A DNA stretch of 64,000 bases from UBA5195 sp034432755 (GCA_034432755.1 DAOUBQ010000040.1:1-64000), one strand, 5' to 3'; numbered from the stretch's first letter, positions 15,435 through 23,793 are shown. Made by a program: numbers and translations. The notes: generated by a model from the letters alone, not told the origin.

Positions 15435-16350
15435 TCTGCTGCGCCAGCGAAACCATCCCGCTAATTCCGCCGAGGTTCATCGTGTCGATGGCAGAACTAG
15501 GCACAATCACCAGCGCACCTTTTTCTTTGAGACCTTCAAAGAGCATGTTCATCGCGCGCAGGTGCAGGGCGGTGGGGTTGTTGACGTAGGCCTGCGAGGC
15601 TTCGGCAAATGATTGGGCAATTTGTTTCTCCGATTCGCCCAAAATGACGCGCGCCTGGCGTTCGCGCTCAGCCTGCGCCTGGCGGCTCATCGCATCTTCC
15701 AAATCCTGCGGAATGACGATATCGCGGATTTCAACCGACTGCACGGTGACACCCCACGGGGTGGTGCGCTCGTCAATAACCTTCTGCAATTCCTGGTCAA
15801 TCACACTGCGTCCGACAAGAATATCCGCCAGCATCATCCGTCCGGTGATGTCGCGCAAGGCGGTTTGGGCGGCCCAATCTACCGCGGCGCGATAGTCTTC
15901 CACTTCGAGGGCGGCTTTTTCCGCATCCCAAACCACCCAGAACAGGACAGCGTCCACGTCCACCGGCACGGTGTCTTTGGTGAGGGTTTTTTGCGCGGCG
16001 AAGGGCGTCACCATCACGCGGTGGTCAATCCAGTTTGGGATAGTGTCAATTAACGGCACAATCCAGAACATGCCGGGGCCGCGCAAGCCCTGGAATTTTC
16101 CCAGCCGCAGGACGATGGCTTTTTCCCACTGGCTGGCAACCTTGAGCGCAAACAAGACGTAGGTGGCAATCACTATCCAAATGGTGACCCATGCGCCAAT
16201 CAAGGCGTCGGGCTGTTTGCCATCCATCAGGATTGCGCCGACCACTGCAACAGCCAGGAGGACGGCGAAGACGGTCCCGGCAATTGGGGGAATGCGCTGA
16301 TCGAGTTTGGAGGCTGTTATGGCATTTTTTGCAAGTAAACGACTATTCAT
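15412..16350 (-). CDS. Slipin/stomatin-family SPFH membrane protein
   Basis: A 312-residue protein. Two hydrophobic segments near residues 23-42 and 49-68 precede the SPFH domain (WEKAIVLRLGKFQGLRGPGMFWIVP, then TKDTVPVDVDAVLFWVV and the RQAQAERERQARVI coiled coil). Such proteins form ring or cage assemblies in membranes and often partner NfeD proteases. Its C-terminal residues are encoded by the adjacent heptamer array. The gene is downstream of, and probably co-transcribed with, the GntR regulator (11-base gap). Confidence 0.87.
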   Translation of the reverse strand: MNSRLLAKNAITASKLDQRIPPIAGTVFAVLLAVAVVGAILMDGKQPDALIGAWVTIWIVIATYVLFALKVASQWEKAIVLRLGKFQGLRGPGMFWIVPLIDTIPNWIDHRVMVTPFAAQKTLTKDTVPVDVDAVLFWVVWDAEKAALEVEDYRAAVDWAAQTALRDITGRMMLADILVGRSVIDQELQKVIDERTTPWGVTVQSVEIRDIVIPQDLEDAMSRQAQAERERQARVILGESEKQIAQSFAEASQAYVNNPTALHLRAMNMLFEGLKEKGALVIVPSSAIDTMNLGGISGMVSLAQQKSVNSNQ

Positions 16351-16361
16351 TTTACGTTCTC

Positions 16362-16772
16362 CTATTCTGTTTTTGATGGGCTGTCTGTTTCCTGCCAGGT
16401 TTGAGCCGCTTCTTGAAAAATTTGCAGGGATTGTTGGCGGTCAAACCCAAGCCGCAGGGCTTCGTTCAGGTAGCGCCGCGCCAAATTTTGAAGTAATTCG
16501 TGACGCAGGAGTTCGCTCGCCAAAGAGGGGGGCGGTTCTAAAATGTAGGTTCCGCGCCCTTGCTGGGTGGAGATGACCCCGGCTTCGTCGAGCATGCGAT
16601 AAGCACGGGCAACGGTGTTGAAGTTAACGCGCAATTCGGTTGCCAGCGCCCGCACGGTGGGCAACTGGTCGCCGGGTTTTAAGGTGCCGCTTGCCAGTTG
16701 TCCCTGAATTTGGGCAACAATCTGGTTCATCAGGGGAATGTTGGAACGGAAGTCAATGTTGAGTTTGAGCAT
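16362..16772 (-). CDS. GntR-family (YtrA type) transcriptional regulator
   Basis: A 136-residue regulator: a winged-helix GntR domain (IPLMNQIVAQIQGQLASG, then PTVRALATELRVNFNTVARAYR) and a short helical tail of about 60 residues, as in the YtrA subfamily. YtrA regulators usually repress their own operon with membrane genes; the slipin lies right after it. The start at 16770-16772 is chosen by homology of the opening LKLNIDFRSNIPL; a longer frame begins at 16838. Four TTGTAT repeats directly upstream are candidate operators. Confidence 0.87.
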   Translation of the reverse strand: MLKLNIDFRSNIPLMNQIVAQIQGQLASGTLKPGDQLPTVRALATELRVNFNTVARAYRMLDEAGVISTQQGRGTYILEPPPSLASELLRHELLQNLARRYLNEALRLGFDRQQSLQIFQEAAQTWQETDSPSKTE

Positions 16773-16780
16773 AGTTAAGA

Positions 16781-16812
16781 TTGTATAATTGTATCTTTGT
16801 ATCATTGTATAC
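16781..16812 (-). promoter_or_regulatory. Four 8-bp TTGTAT repeats upstream of gntR
   Basis: Four consecutive units TTGTATAA, TTGTATCT, TTGTATCA and TTGTATAC begin at 16781, 16789, 16797 and 16805. They lie 8-40 bases before the regulator's start and overlap any -10 there (TATACAAT on the minus strand). A self-operator is the likely role; a simple tandem repeat is the alternative. Confidence 0.55.
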
Positions 16813-16840
16813 GGAATGGGCAATTTGTCAAGAGGCAAAC

Positions 16841-16867
16841 AAAAAGACCGGGGTCTCCGGTCTTTTT
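16841..16867. terminator. Bidirectional terminator after cysE
   Basis: An 11-bp perfect stem (AAAAAGACCGG with CCGGTCTTTTT) and a five-base loop. The A and T ends make it work in both directions. It ends the minus-strand cysteine operon. Confidence 0.85.
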
Positions 16868-16886
16868 GTCTGGCGATTGCTTTCGA

Positions 16887-17645
16887 CTAAATGGCGTAAT
16901 CCACCTCTTCCCAGGCATCGCCAATTGGGGTGTAATGAGCGTGATGTGGGTGCGCATGACCATCCACCCGGTTTTCGAGTTCATCCACTCGGTTTAGTAG
17001 TTCACGGATGGCGTTGGCGAATACATCCGGCAGAGCGGCGTGATTCAGGTCAGGAGCGTCTCCGGCGTGATGCGGTTGGGCGCGCTTGACAATCTGTCCC
17101 GGCACGCCAACCACCACCGCGTTTTCTGGAACGGATTTAACCACCACCGCGTTGGCCCCAATGCGGCTATCGGCCCCGATGGTGATGTTGCCCAGCACTT
17201 TGGCACCCGCCCCAATCGTCACGCGGTCGCCGATGGTGGGATGCCGCTTGCCTTTGTTAAGCGAAGTCCCGCCCAGGGTGACGCCGTGATACAGCGTAAC
17301 ATCATCTCCTACTTCAGCGGTCTCCCCGATAACGACGCCCATTCCGTGGTCAATGAACACCCGCTGACCGATTTTTGCGCCGGGGTGAATCTCAATGCCG
17401 GTCAGGCCTCGCGCCAACTGCGAGAGCCAGCGCGCTGCCAGTTTCAGCCCGCGACTCCACAGCCAGTGGCTGATGCGGTGAATCCAAATGGCGTGCAGGC
17501 CGGGGTAGAGCAGGGCAATTTCCAGGTGCGAGCGTGCCGCCGGGTCACGCTGTAGGGCTGAGTTCAGGTCATCGCGTGCTGAAGCGAAAAAATTGGGTGA
17601 TTGGGTGATTTTGTGATTTTGTGATTGGGTGAGTTCGGCTTGCAT
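16887..17645 (-). CDS. cysE: Serine O-acetyltransferase
   Basis: A 252-residue enzyme that acetylates serine for cysteine synthesis. The helical N-terminal part (RDPAARSHLEIALLYPGLHAI) is followed by hexapeptide repeats with the catalytic HPGAKIG and DHGMGVVIGETAEVG motifs and GAGAKVLGNI. The C-terminus has an unusual 50-residue tail rich in histidine (HAHPHHAHY). Residues 6-18 (TQSQNHKITQSPN) are encoded by a GTGATTGG-type tandem repeat and look like a recent extension. It follows cysK. Confidence 0.92.
   Translation of the reverse strand: MQAELTQSQNHKITQSPNFFASARDDLNSALQRDPAARSHLEIALLYPGLHAIWIHRISHWLWSRGLKLAARWLSQLARGLTGIEIHPGAKIGQRVFIDHGMGVVIGETAEVGDDVTLYHGVTLGGTSLNKGKRHPTIGDRVTIGAGAKVLGNITIGADSRIGANAVVVKSVPENAVVVGVPGQIVKRAQPHHAGDAPDLNHAALPDVFANAIRELLNRVDELENRVDGHAHPHHAHYTPIGDAWEEVDYAI
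17591..17632. repeat. Octamer-like tandem repeat in the cysE N-terminus
   Basis: Units of TGATTGGG and TGATTTTG are repeated about five times. They encode the low-complexity residues just after the cysE start. Confidence 0.8.
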
Positions 17646-17662
17646 AGGTTCTCCCTATTGGG

Positions 17663-17703
17663 GTGTCAGGTGTCAGGTCTGGGTTTCATCTGACACCTGA
17701 CAC
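17663..17703. other. Perfect 14-bp inverted repeat between cysK and cysE
   Basis: GTGTCAGGTGTCAG and its exact complement flank a 13-base loop. There is no T-run, so it is more likely an RNA-stabilising or repeat element than a terminator. Confidence 0.7.
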
Positions 17704-17719
17704 GTTTCCACCTGAAACC

Positions 17720-18655
17720 TTAATCCGCCAGGTGCGCGTATAGCGCCGACGATAGGTAGCGCTCGCCAAACGAGGGGATGATGACCACAATCAACTTGCC
17801 GGCGTTTTCGGGGCGGTTCGCCACCTGCAGGGCCGCCCAGGTGGCCGCGCCGGAGGAAATCCCGACCAGGATACCCTCTTCCTTCGCCAGGCGGCGGGCA
17901 GTCTCCATCGCGTTATCGTCGGTGACGCGGATAATTTCATCGTAAATTTTGGTATTCAAGACTTCTGGCACGAATCCCGCGCCAATGCCCTGAATTTTGT
18001 GCGGCCCCTTCACGCCGCCCGAAAGCACCGGCGAAGCATCTGGCTCCACCGCCACCATGCGTACCGATGGCTTGCGCTCTTTCAGTACTTCCCCGATGCC
18101 GGTAATCGTCCCGCCCGTGCCAATGCCCGAAACAACGATATCCACCTGGCCATCGGTATCGCGCCAAATTTCCTCGGCGGTCGTTTTGCGATGGATTTCA
18201 GGGTTGGCTGGGTTTTTGAACTGCATGGGGATGAAAAATTTATCGGGGTCTGCCGCCGCAATTTCCTCGGCCTTGCGAATCGCGCCGCCCATTCCATCGG
18301 GGCCGGGCGTCAGCACCAATTCTGCGCCATAGGCGCGCAGCAACATCCGGCGTTCCTTGCTCATGGTCTCTGGCATGGTCAGAATGCACTTGTAGCCTTT
18401 GGCGGCGGCCACCATCGCCAGGGCAATGCCGGTGTTGCCGCTGGTCGGCTCCACGATGGTCTTGTCTTTGGTCAGCACGCCTGCTTTTTCAGCGGCGTCA
18501 ATCATCGAGAAGCCAATCCGGTCCTTCACGCTCTTGGCCGGGTTATAAAACTCCAGTTTGGCGGCCACTTCGGCCACAGCCCCCTCCGTAACGCGGTTCA
18601 AGCGGACCAGCGGGGTGTTGCCAATCAAGTCTGTGACGTTGGCTGCAATTTTCAT
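17720..18655 (-). CDS. cysK: Cysteine synthase A (O-acetylserine sulfhydrylase)
   Basis: A 311-residue PLP enzyme making cysteine from O-acetylserine and sulfide. The PLP lysine is K44 in AKSVKDRI, the substrate loop is PTSGNTGIALA, and the phosphate-binding loop is GIGTGGTITG. The length is typical. It sits between a thioredoxin-like gene, with which it overlaps by four bases, and cysE, so both steps of the pathway are in one operon. A structured leader lies before the operon's first gene. Confidence 0.95.
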   Translation of the reverse strand: MKIAANVTDLIGNTPLVRLNRVTEGAVAEVAAKLEFYNPAKSVKDRIGFSMIDAAEKAGVLTKDKTIVEPTSGNTGIALAMVAAAKGYKCILTMPETMSKERRMLLRAYGAELVLTPGPDGMGGAIRKAEEIAAADPDKFFIPMQFKNPANPEIHRKTTAEEIWRDTDGQVDIVVSGIGTGGTITGIGEVLKERKPSVRMVAVEPDASPVLSGGVKGPHKIQGIGAGFVPEVLNTKIYDEIIRVTDDNAMETARRLAKEEGILVGISSGAATWAALQVANRPENAGKLIVVIIPSFGERYLSSALYAHLAD

Positions 18656-19071
18656 ATCGAAAAATCCTCCAGTTCAAGTTGTTGAATAAGTTTTTCTGCC
18701 GTGGCAATGCCCTGATTCACATAACGCGGCTGGCCACTGGCGTCAATCACAAAAGTGGTCGGGACGGTGAGTACGCCCCATTCTTGCGCAATCTCCGGTT
18801 TCTGGCTGGCATCTACCTCAATCACCTGAAACCACTGGCCGTAACGGGTCTTTAAACGCTCAATGGTCGGGCGTTGGATTGTTTTGCACGGGGCGCAGGT
18901 TGGCGTGGTAAAGTACACAATTGCTGGCAGTCCGGTTTGGTAGGATGCGAACTTGCTGACTTTGCTGGATGCCCGCTGGAGCGTATACCGATTAAGGAGC
19001 AGGTACGCCGCCACCGCCAGGCTGGAAATGGCTGCCGCTATGAAAAGCCGCTCGAACACTTCAGCGTTCAT
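18652..19071 (-). CDS. Membrane-anchored thioredoxin-like protein
   Basis: A 139-residue protein with one N-terminal membrane helix (about residues 8-27) and a thioredoxin fold carrying the redox pair C59-A-P-C62 in TPTCAPCKT and the cis-proline TVPTTFVI. The domain would lie on one face of the membrane and pass electrons to disulfides. It overlaps both neighbours, the DUF4395 gene by 11 bases and cysK by four, so it belongs to the sulfur operon. Confidence 0.88.
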   Translation of the reverse strand: MNAEVFERLFIAAAISSLAVAAYLLLNRYTLQRASSKVSKFASYQTGLPAIVYFTTPTCAPCKTIQRPTIERLKTRYGQWFQVIEVDASQKPEIAQEWGVLTVPTTFVIDASGQPRYVNQGIATAEKLIQQLELEDFSI

Positions 19072-19555
19072 CGCTCACCGCTCCCTTGGGGCGCATGCCA
19101 GGGAAAGTTCCCGTCGGGGGATTCTTCGAGAATCCCGGAATTCCCAAACGGGTCAGCCAGTAGTAGACAAAGCACCCCACGCAGAACCCGCCAAAGGCAT
19201 TGAGCGCGGCCAGTGCGGCCACCATCCACACCAATCCCCAGCCCAAAACGCCCAGCTTGCTGAAGAGCGCCAGCGCGCCGCCCAGCATGAATACGCCGCC
19301 CAACCCCTGCGCGAAGCGGTGTGGCTCCGGGTTATCGAGCAGAACATGCGGCCTCACCCATCCTGTCGGTTTGAGCAAGGCCTGGTAGATAAACCCGAAG
19401 CCAGGCCTGCCCAGCAGCGTTCCGAGCAGCATCACGGCGGCCACCAGCGCGGCCAGCCAGGGCAGGTTCAGCACAAAGGCCAGAATGTTGAGCGCAATGA
19501 CAATGACCTGGTTGACGGTCATTGCGCTGTGGTCAATTTTTTGGAGTGATTCCAT
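19061..19555 (-). CDS. DUF4395 membrane protein
   Basis: A 164-residue protein with about four membrane helices and the DUF4395 features: an N-terminal DHSAMTVNQ segment and a C-terminal FGGFCVGCFVYYWL with a CxxC in a membrane helix. DUF4395 genes often neighbour thioredoxin-like genes, as here, and may relay reducing power. The start at 19553-19555 has AAGGAGG ten bases upstream. It is the first gene of the cysteine operon. Confidence 0.85.
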   Translation of the reverse strand: MESLQKIDHSAMTVNQVIVIALNILAFVLNLPWLAALVAAVMLLGTLLGRPGFGFIYQALLKPTGWVRPHVLLDNPEPHRFAQGLGGVFMLGGALALFSKLGVLGWGLVWMVAALAALNAFGGFCVGCFVYYWLTRLGIPGFSKNPPTGTFPGMRPKGAVSDER

Positions 19556-19578
19556 GTCAAACAAACCTCCTTGATAGC

Positions 19579-19775
19579 AAAAAAATAAAATCACCTGACC
19601 GATTTCACCCAATCTGGGCAAAACAAAAGAACGGCGCAAAAATCGCCATGTGACGGTCTCACATGCGGGATTCGCGCGCCGTTCCTTCGGTCAGGTGACG
19701 TGTTGCAGTTCTACGAAGGCGCGGCGGTTACGAACCCCGCGCCATACAGGAGCAAAGCAAGTTAAATTTCTTCAT
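19579..19775 (-). promoter_or_regulatory. Long structured 5' leader of the cysteine operon
   Basis: On the minus strand about 200 untranslated bases separate the promoter from the DUF4395 start. They hold a closing stem of ten pairs (19591-19600 with 19689-19698), an inner stem of eight (19630-19637 with 19676-19683), a seven-pair hairpin (19647-19653 with 19659-19665) and an upstream hairpin (19718-19724 with 19737-19743). The closing stem is followed by a U-rich run, so it could act as a terminator just before the ribosome-binding site. I see no T-box, SAM-I or TPP signature; the class is unknown. Confidence 0.6.
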
Positions 19776-19782
19776 GCTTTTT

Positions 19783-19810
19783 ATTTTAACGCTCTGCCCG
19801 ATAAAGTCAA
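19783..19810 (-). promoter_or_regulatory. Sigma70-type promoter of the cysteine operon
   Basis: On the minus strand TTGACT (complement of 19805-19810) and TAAAAT (complement of 19783-19788) are 16 bp apart. This places the transcript start near 19775 and gives the leader its length. Confidence 0.65.
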
Positions 19811-19847
19811 GAAATTTAGATGGTTTTTATCAAAATATTAACAAAAA

Positions 19848-19876
19848 CTGCCCCTCTCCCATTGGGAGAGGGGCAG
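19848..19876 (-). terminator. Terminator after the EF-G gene
   Basis: A perfect 13-bp stem (CTGCCCCTCTCCC with its complement) around a three-base loop, followed on the minus strand by TTTTTGTTAA. It is a textbook intrinsic terminator for the gene ending at 19906. Confidence 0.92.
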
Positions 19877-19905
19877 GGTGAGGGCAAGGAGTTGCCTCTG
19901 CTGCG

Positions 19906-21987
19906 TTATTCCTCTTTCTTAGATTCCATTTCCTTCTTGTGCGCTTCCACAATCGGCTGGGCCAGGTGTTGCGGCACAATGTCGTAATGGTCGAACTCCA
20001 TCGTGAAGTGGCCGCGTCCGCCGGTGAGTGAGCGCAGTTGGGTGGTGTAGCGCAGCATTTCGGCCAGCGGAACATGCGCGATGATGGTGGTGTTGCCGCG
20101 CTCGGCCTCGGTGCCTTGCACGCGACCGCGCCGGGTGTTCAGGTCGCCCATGATGTCACCCATATTTGCATCGGGGACGGTGATGCGCACGGCCATAATC
20201 GGCTCGAATAAGACGGGCCCGGCATCCTGAACAGCCAGCTTGAAGGCCTCGCGCCCGGCGGTTTCAAAAGCCACCGGCTTGCTATCCACCGGGTGTTCTT
20301 TTCCATCATAGACGATGACTTTGACATTGCTGAGCGGATACCCGGCGAAAACGCCATGTTCCATTGCCGCGCGGATGCCCTTTTCGATGGGAGGCAGGTA
20401 CGAGCGCGATAAGTTCATGCCGACCAATTCATCGGTAAACTCAAAATCACCATCCGGGTACGGTTCGATGCGCAGGTGAACTTCCCCAAATTGGCCGGAG
20501 CCGCCGGTTTGCTTCTTGTGGCGGTACTGCGCCGAGGCCTTGCGGGTGATTCCTTCGCGGTATGGCACTTTCGGCTCGGCGGTCACCAGCCCGACCTGGA
20601 ATTTCGCCTGAGCGCGGTTGATGACCACGTCAATATGCTGGTCGCCCATGCCTTGCAGGATGGTTTGCCCGGTTGATTGTTCATTGTACCAGGAGAGCGT
20701 CATGTCTTCTTCGCACAAGCGGGTTAGGGTGGGCGAAATTTTGGCGGCGTCGGCCTGGGTCTTGGGCTGAATGGCAACGCGGTAGAGCGCGCGCGGGTAA
20801 TTCGGAACAGGAATCGTGACCGGGTGATTCTTGTCGCACAGCGTATCGCCGGTGACAGTCGTGCTTAATTTGGTCACGCAGCCAATGTCGCCAGCGTGCG
20901 CCACTTTGATTGGCAGGGCTTCTTTGCCGCGTTGGACGTGCAGGCCAGCCATGCGCTCATCAACGCTTTTGGTCTGGTTCCATAGGTGAACATCATTGGT
21001 AACGCTGCCAGAAAGAATTTTGAAGTACGTCATCTTGCCCACGAACGGGTCGGCGGTCGTTTTCCAGACGTACAAAGCCACCGGCCCGGCATCGCTGGCC
21101 GATAATTTTTCTTCGCCACCCTTGCCTTCGACCACCGCTGCGGGGCGCTGGGCCGGGTTGGGCATCAGGTCAATGAGGGCATTTAGCAGCGGCCCAACAC
21201 CTTTCTCGTGCCCGGCAGCGGAGACGAAAACGGGGATGAACGCGCCGCTCTGTACAATGGCTTTCAGCCCTTTCAAGATTTCCTCCTGGCTGAGTTCCCC
21301 GTCTTCGAAGTACTTTTCCATCAGGGCGTCGTCGCCCTCAGCGGCGGCTTCTATCAAAGCGGTGCGGGCTTCCTCGGCGGCCGCCTTGAATTCCGCTGGG
21401 ATGTCTTTGGCGGTCTTGCCGTCGCCTTCGTAGGCTTTCATCGTCACCAGGTCAATGACGCCGTGAAAGTCGAGTTTCTCGCCAAGCGGCAACTGCACCT
21501 TAATCAGGCGCGTCCCGGCTGCCTGGGCATAGCCCTCGACCGACTGGTAAGCCTTGTCAAAGTTGGCATTTTCACGGTCCATCTTATTGATGACCACGAA
21601 GCGCGGCAATTTGAACTGGTCGCAGTAGTTCCAGGCCAGTTCCGTGCCGACCTCCATGCCCGCCACCGAATCAACCAGAATGACCGCGCCGTCGGCCACG
21701 CTCAAAGCGGAAATCATTTCGCCGATAAAGTCGGTAAAGCCGGGCGCATCCAGCACGTTAATTTTATGGTCACGATATTCGACTGGGATAACGCTGGTAT
21801 ACAGGGAAATCTTGCGGCGAATTTCTTCTTCATCATAGTCGGAAATGGTCGTGCCATCATCCGTCTTTCCCAGGCGAGTGGTAGCCCCTGTAAAATGAAG
21901 AAAAGCCTCCGCCATCATTGTCTTCCCGGCGCCGCCGTGCGCGACCAGGGCAATGTTGCGGAGGTACTCGGTGGTGTACTCTTTCAT
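19906..21987 (-). CDS. Elongation factor G-like GTPase (EF-G2 type)
   Basis: A 693-residue translational GTPase with the full EF-G domain order. The P-loop is AHGGAGKT (residues 16-23) where canonical EF-G has AHIDAGKT, G3 is DAPG instead of DTPG, and G4 is NKMD. These changes mark the EF-G2/FusB-like paralog found beside the main EF-G in many bacteria, whose role (a slower or specialised translocase or ribosome factor) is not settled. It is monocistronic with its own terminator. Confidence 0.9.
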   Translation of the reverse strand: MKEYTTEYLRNIALVAHGGAGKTMMAEAFLHFTGATTRLGKTDDGTTISDYDEEEIRRKISLYTSVIPVEYRDHKINVLDAPGFTDFIGEMISALSVADGAVILVDSVAGMEVGTELAWNYCDQFKLPRFVVINKMDRENANFDKAYQSVEGYAQAAGTRLIKVQLPLGEKLDFHGVIDLVTMKAYEGDGKTAKDIPAEFKAAAEEARTALIEAAAEGDDALMEKYFEDGELSQEEILKGLKAIVQSGAFIPVFVSAAGHEKGVGPLLNALIDLMPNPAQRPAAVVEGKGGEEKLSASDAGPVALYVWKTTADPFVGKMTYFKILSGSVTNDVHLWNQTKSVDERMAGLHVQRGKEALPIKVAHAGDIGCVTKLSTTVTGDTLCDKNHPVTIPVPNYPRALYRVAIQPKTQADAAKISPTLTRLCEEDMTLSWYNEQSTGQTILQGMGDQHIDVVINRAQAKFQVGLVTAEPKVPYREGITRKASAQYRHKKQTGGSGQFGEVHLRIEPYPDGDFEFTDELVGMNLSRSYLPPIEKGIRAAMEHGVFAGYPLSNVKVIVYDGKEHPVDSKPVAFETAGREAFKLAVQDAGPVLFEPIMAVRITVPDANMGDIMGDLNTRRGRVQGTEAERGNTTIIAHVPLAEMLRYTTQLRSLTGGRGHFTMEFDHYDIVPQHLAQPIVEAHKKEMESKKEE

Positions 21988-22222
21988 GGAGACTTACTCC
22001 TCGTATTAAGGATTGGAAAAAATAGCAGCGGGCTGAATTTTAAGAGAAGTCTGCCCAATTGTCAAAGCGAAACAAACGTAATTGTACCTTTTTTCTTGCG
22101 CGTTAAGTCACGAGTTTGGGCCGGGGACCCCCGTCCAAACGTCCACACTTTCGATAGGTTTTCAGCGGCTACTCATGCTAAAATCATATCATTGCCCCTA
22201 TCTTTTTCCCTGGAATGTTCTT

Positions 22223-22783
22223 ATGGATATTTTCCGCCGTCTGTCGTTTTTCTTCTCCTATTTCCGCCATCCGCCTTGGGACAGCGGCGTGACTCCGCCG
22301 GAATTGTTGTCGTTCCTCGAAGACCGATCTCCGGGTCGGGCCATCGACCTCGGCTGCGGCACCGGCACGAATGTCATTACCCTGGCATCCTATGGCTGGC
22401 AAGTGACTGGGGTTGAATTCATCCCGGCGGCCATTAAGCAGGCACGTCAAAAAGCCAGGCAGGCCGGCGTAACCGCTGGTTTCGTCCTGGGGGATGTGAC
22501 CCGGCTCGAGCGATTCAATGGCCCCTATGAATTGGTGCTTGATATTGGCTGCTTTCACAGCCTCTCCGAAAAAGGGAAAAAAGAGTACATCCGCGAGGTG
22601 GACCGGCTGCTGGCGCCAGGCGGCATCTGGTTCTTGTATGGATTCCTGACCGAATTCTCCCCGCCGGGAATTTTTCCATCCGATATAGACGCGATTCGCG
22701 GCCTGTTTCGCATGACTTCTTACAAAGACGGCTTCGACCGGGGCGGACGCGCCTCGGCTTATTTCACCCTCCAGAAACCCTGA
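22223..22783 (+). CDS. Class I SAM-dependent methyltransferase
   Basis: A 186-residue small methyltransferase. The SAM motif is AIDLGCGTGTNVITLASYGW (about residues 40-59), with VTGVEFIP as the acidic motif II and LDIGCFHSL further on. The substrate is unknown. The ATG at 22223 is picked because residues before it do not look like the family; the open frame extends further upstream. It ends four bases before the next gene, so the two are likely co-transcribed. Confidence 0.8.
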   Translation: MDIFRRLSFFFSYFRHPPWDSGVTPPELLSFLEDRSPGRAIDLGCGTGTNVITLASYGWQVTGVEFIPAAIKQARQKARQAGVTAGFVLGDVTRLERFNGPYELVLDIGCFHSLSEKGKKEYIREVDRLLAPGGIWFLYGFLTEFSPPGIFPSDIDAIRGLFRMTSYKDGFDRGGRASAYFTLQKP

Positions 22784-22787
22784 TAAG

Positions 22788-23699
22788 ATGCGAGTCCTTT
22801 TTCTCTTCCTGGACGGCGTTGGGCTGGGACTGGACGACCCATCCCTGAATCCCTTTGCGCGCGCGGACATGCCGAATCTGAGCGGGCTATTAGATGGGCG
22901 CAGGCTGCTGGCCGACTCTGCGCCGCTCCAAAACGAGCGCGCCGCCCTCCTGGCGTTAGATGCCTGCCTGGGCATCTCCGGCCTGCCTCAATCGGCCACC
23001 GGGCAGGCGGTTTTGCTCACCGGGCGCAACATTCCCGCTGAAATTGGCTACCATTATGGCCCCAAACCCGACAAGGCCATTGCCGCCACGCTTGATGACG
23101 GCGGTATTTTTGGCGTCCTCAAGCGTGGCGGAAAGCGCGCTGCGCTCATCAACGCCTACCCGGCGCGTTATTTTCAGGGTATTCATTCCGGCAGGCGGCT
23201 GTATTCTTCTATTCCTTTGGCGGTGACTAATGCTGGTATCCCTTTGCGCAGCACGGATGATTTAATGTCTGGGAATGCCATCAGCGCCGACCTGACCGGG
23301 CAGGGCTGGCATGAGCGGCTGGGGGGGCATCCTGAAATCCCGCTGCTTTCGCCGTGGCAGGCCGGTCAGCGATTGGCTGAGCTATCGGCTGGGCTGGATT
23401 TTGCCTTCTTTGAATATTGGTTGACCGATTACGCTGGTCACGAACAGGACATGGACGCAGCCGCGCGCCTGCTGGAACAGTTCGACGCTGTTTTGGGCGG
23501 TTTGCTCGAGGCGTGGGACAATGAAAATGGCTTGGTGCTGCTCACGTCCGACCATGGCAACCTGGAAGACCTGTCCACGCGGCGGCATACTGGCAGTCTG
23601 GTTCCGCTGTTGCTGGTAGGCAATGCCCAGGCGCGAGAGAAATTTTCAGGGGTAAAAGATTTGACCGGCGTGGTCCCGGCAATTCTGAATGTTTTGTAG
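22788..23699 (+). CDS. Phosphoglyceromutase/alkaline-phosphatase-superfamily metalloenzyme
   Basis: A 303-residue member of the metalloenzyme superfamily (PF01676 type). It opens with LFLFLDGVGLGLDD, whose aspartate binds metal, has SATGQAVLLTGRN with the catalytic serine/threonine region and TSDHGNLEDLS with the metal-binding D and H near residues 251-253. It resembles cofactor-independent phosphoglycerate mutase but is shorter than the 500-residue iPGM and lacks its insert domain. The substrate is uncertain. Its stop codon lies inside a 27-bp palindrome. Confidence 0.75.
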   Translation: MRVLFLFLDGVGLGLDDPSLNPFARADMPNLSGLLDGRRLLADSAPLQNERAALLALDACLGISGLPQSATGQAVLLTGRNIPAEIGYHYGPKPDKAIAATLDDGGIFGVLKRGGKRAALINAYPARYFQGIHSGRRLYSSIPLAVTNAGIPLRSTDDLMSGNAISADLTGQGWHERLGGHPEIPLLSPWQAGQRLAELSAGLDFAFFEYWLTDYAGHEQDMDAAARLLEQFDAVLGGLLEAWDNENGLVLLTSDHGNLEDLSTRRHTGSLVPLLLVGNAQAREKFSGVKDLTGVVPAILNVL

Positions 23700-23722
23700 T
23701 GCAAACAGGCCGCTTGCGCTAC
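23696..23722. repeat. 27-bp dispersed palindrome containing a stop codon
   Basis: It begins GTAGTGCAAACAG and ends CGCTTGCGCTAC. The outer arms pair with a few mismatches. The TAG stop of the upstream gene is the element's second to fourth bases. Confidence 0.75.
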
Positions 23723-23764
23723 ATTAACGCAACGTATGAATAAACTAGAAAAATATCATAAATA

Positions 23765-23793
23765 TTGACTTTTTTAGTCCAATTTGCTATAAT
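23765..23793 (+). promoter_or_regulatory. suf promoter with an IscR-type operator
   Basis: TTGACT at 23765-23770 and TATAAT at 23788-23793 are 17 bp apart, near-consensus. GACT-N5-AGTC at 23767-23779 overlaps the -35 and matches the core of the E. coli IscR type 1 site. Binding there would block polymerase, as expected for iron-sulfur repression of suf. The GACT-N5-AGTC match is seen; the regulator is inferred. Confidence 0.75.

Noticed and set aside
19579..19775. T-box or SAM riboswitch
   Set aside because: The conserved T-box sequence around GGUACCGCG and the SAM-I core were not found. A novel leader remains possible.
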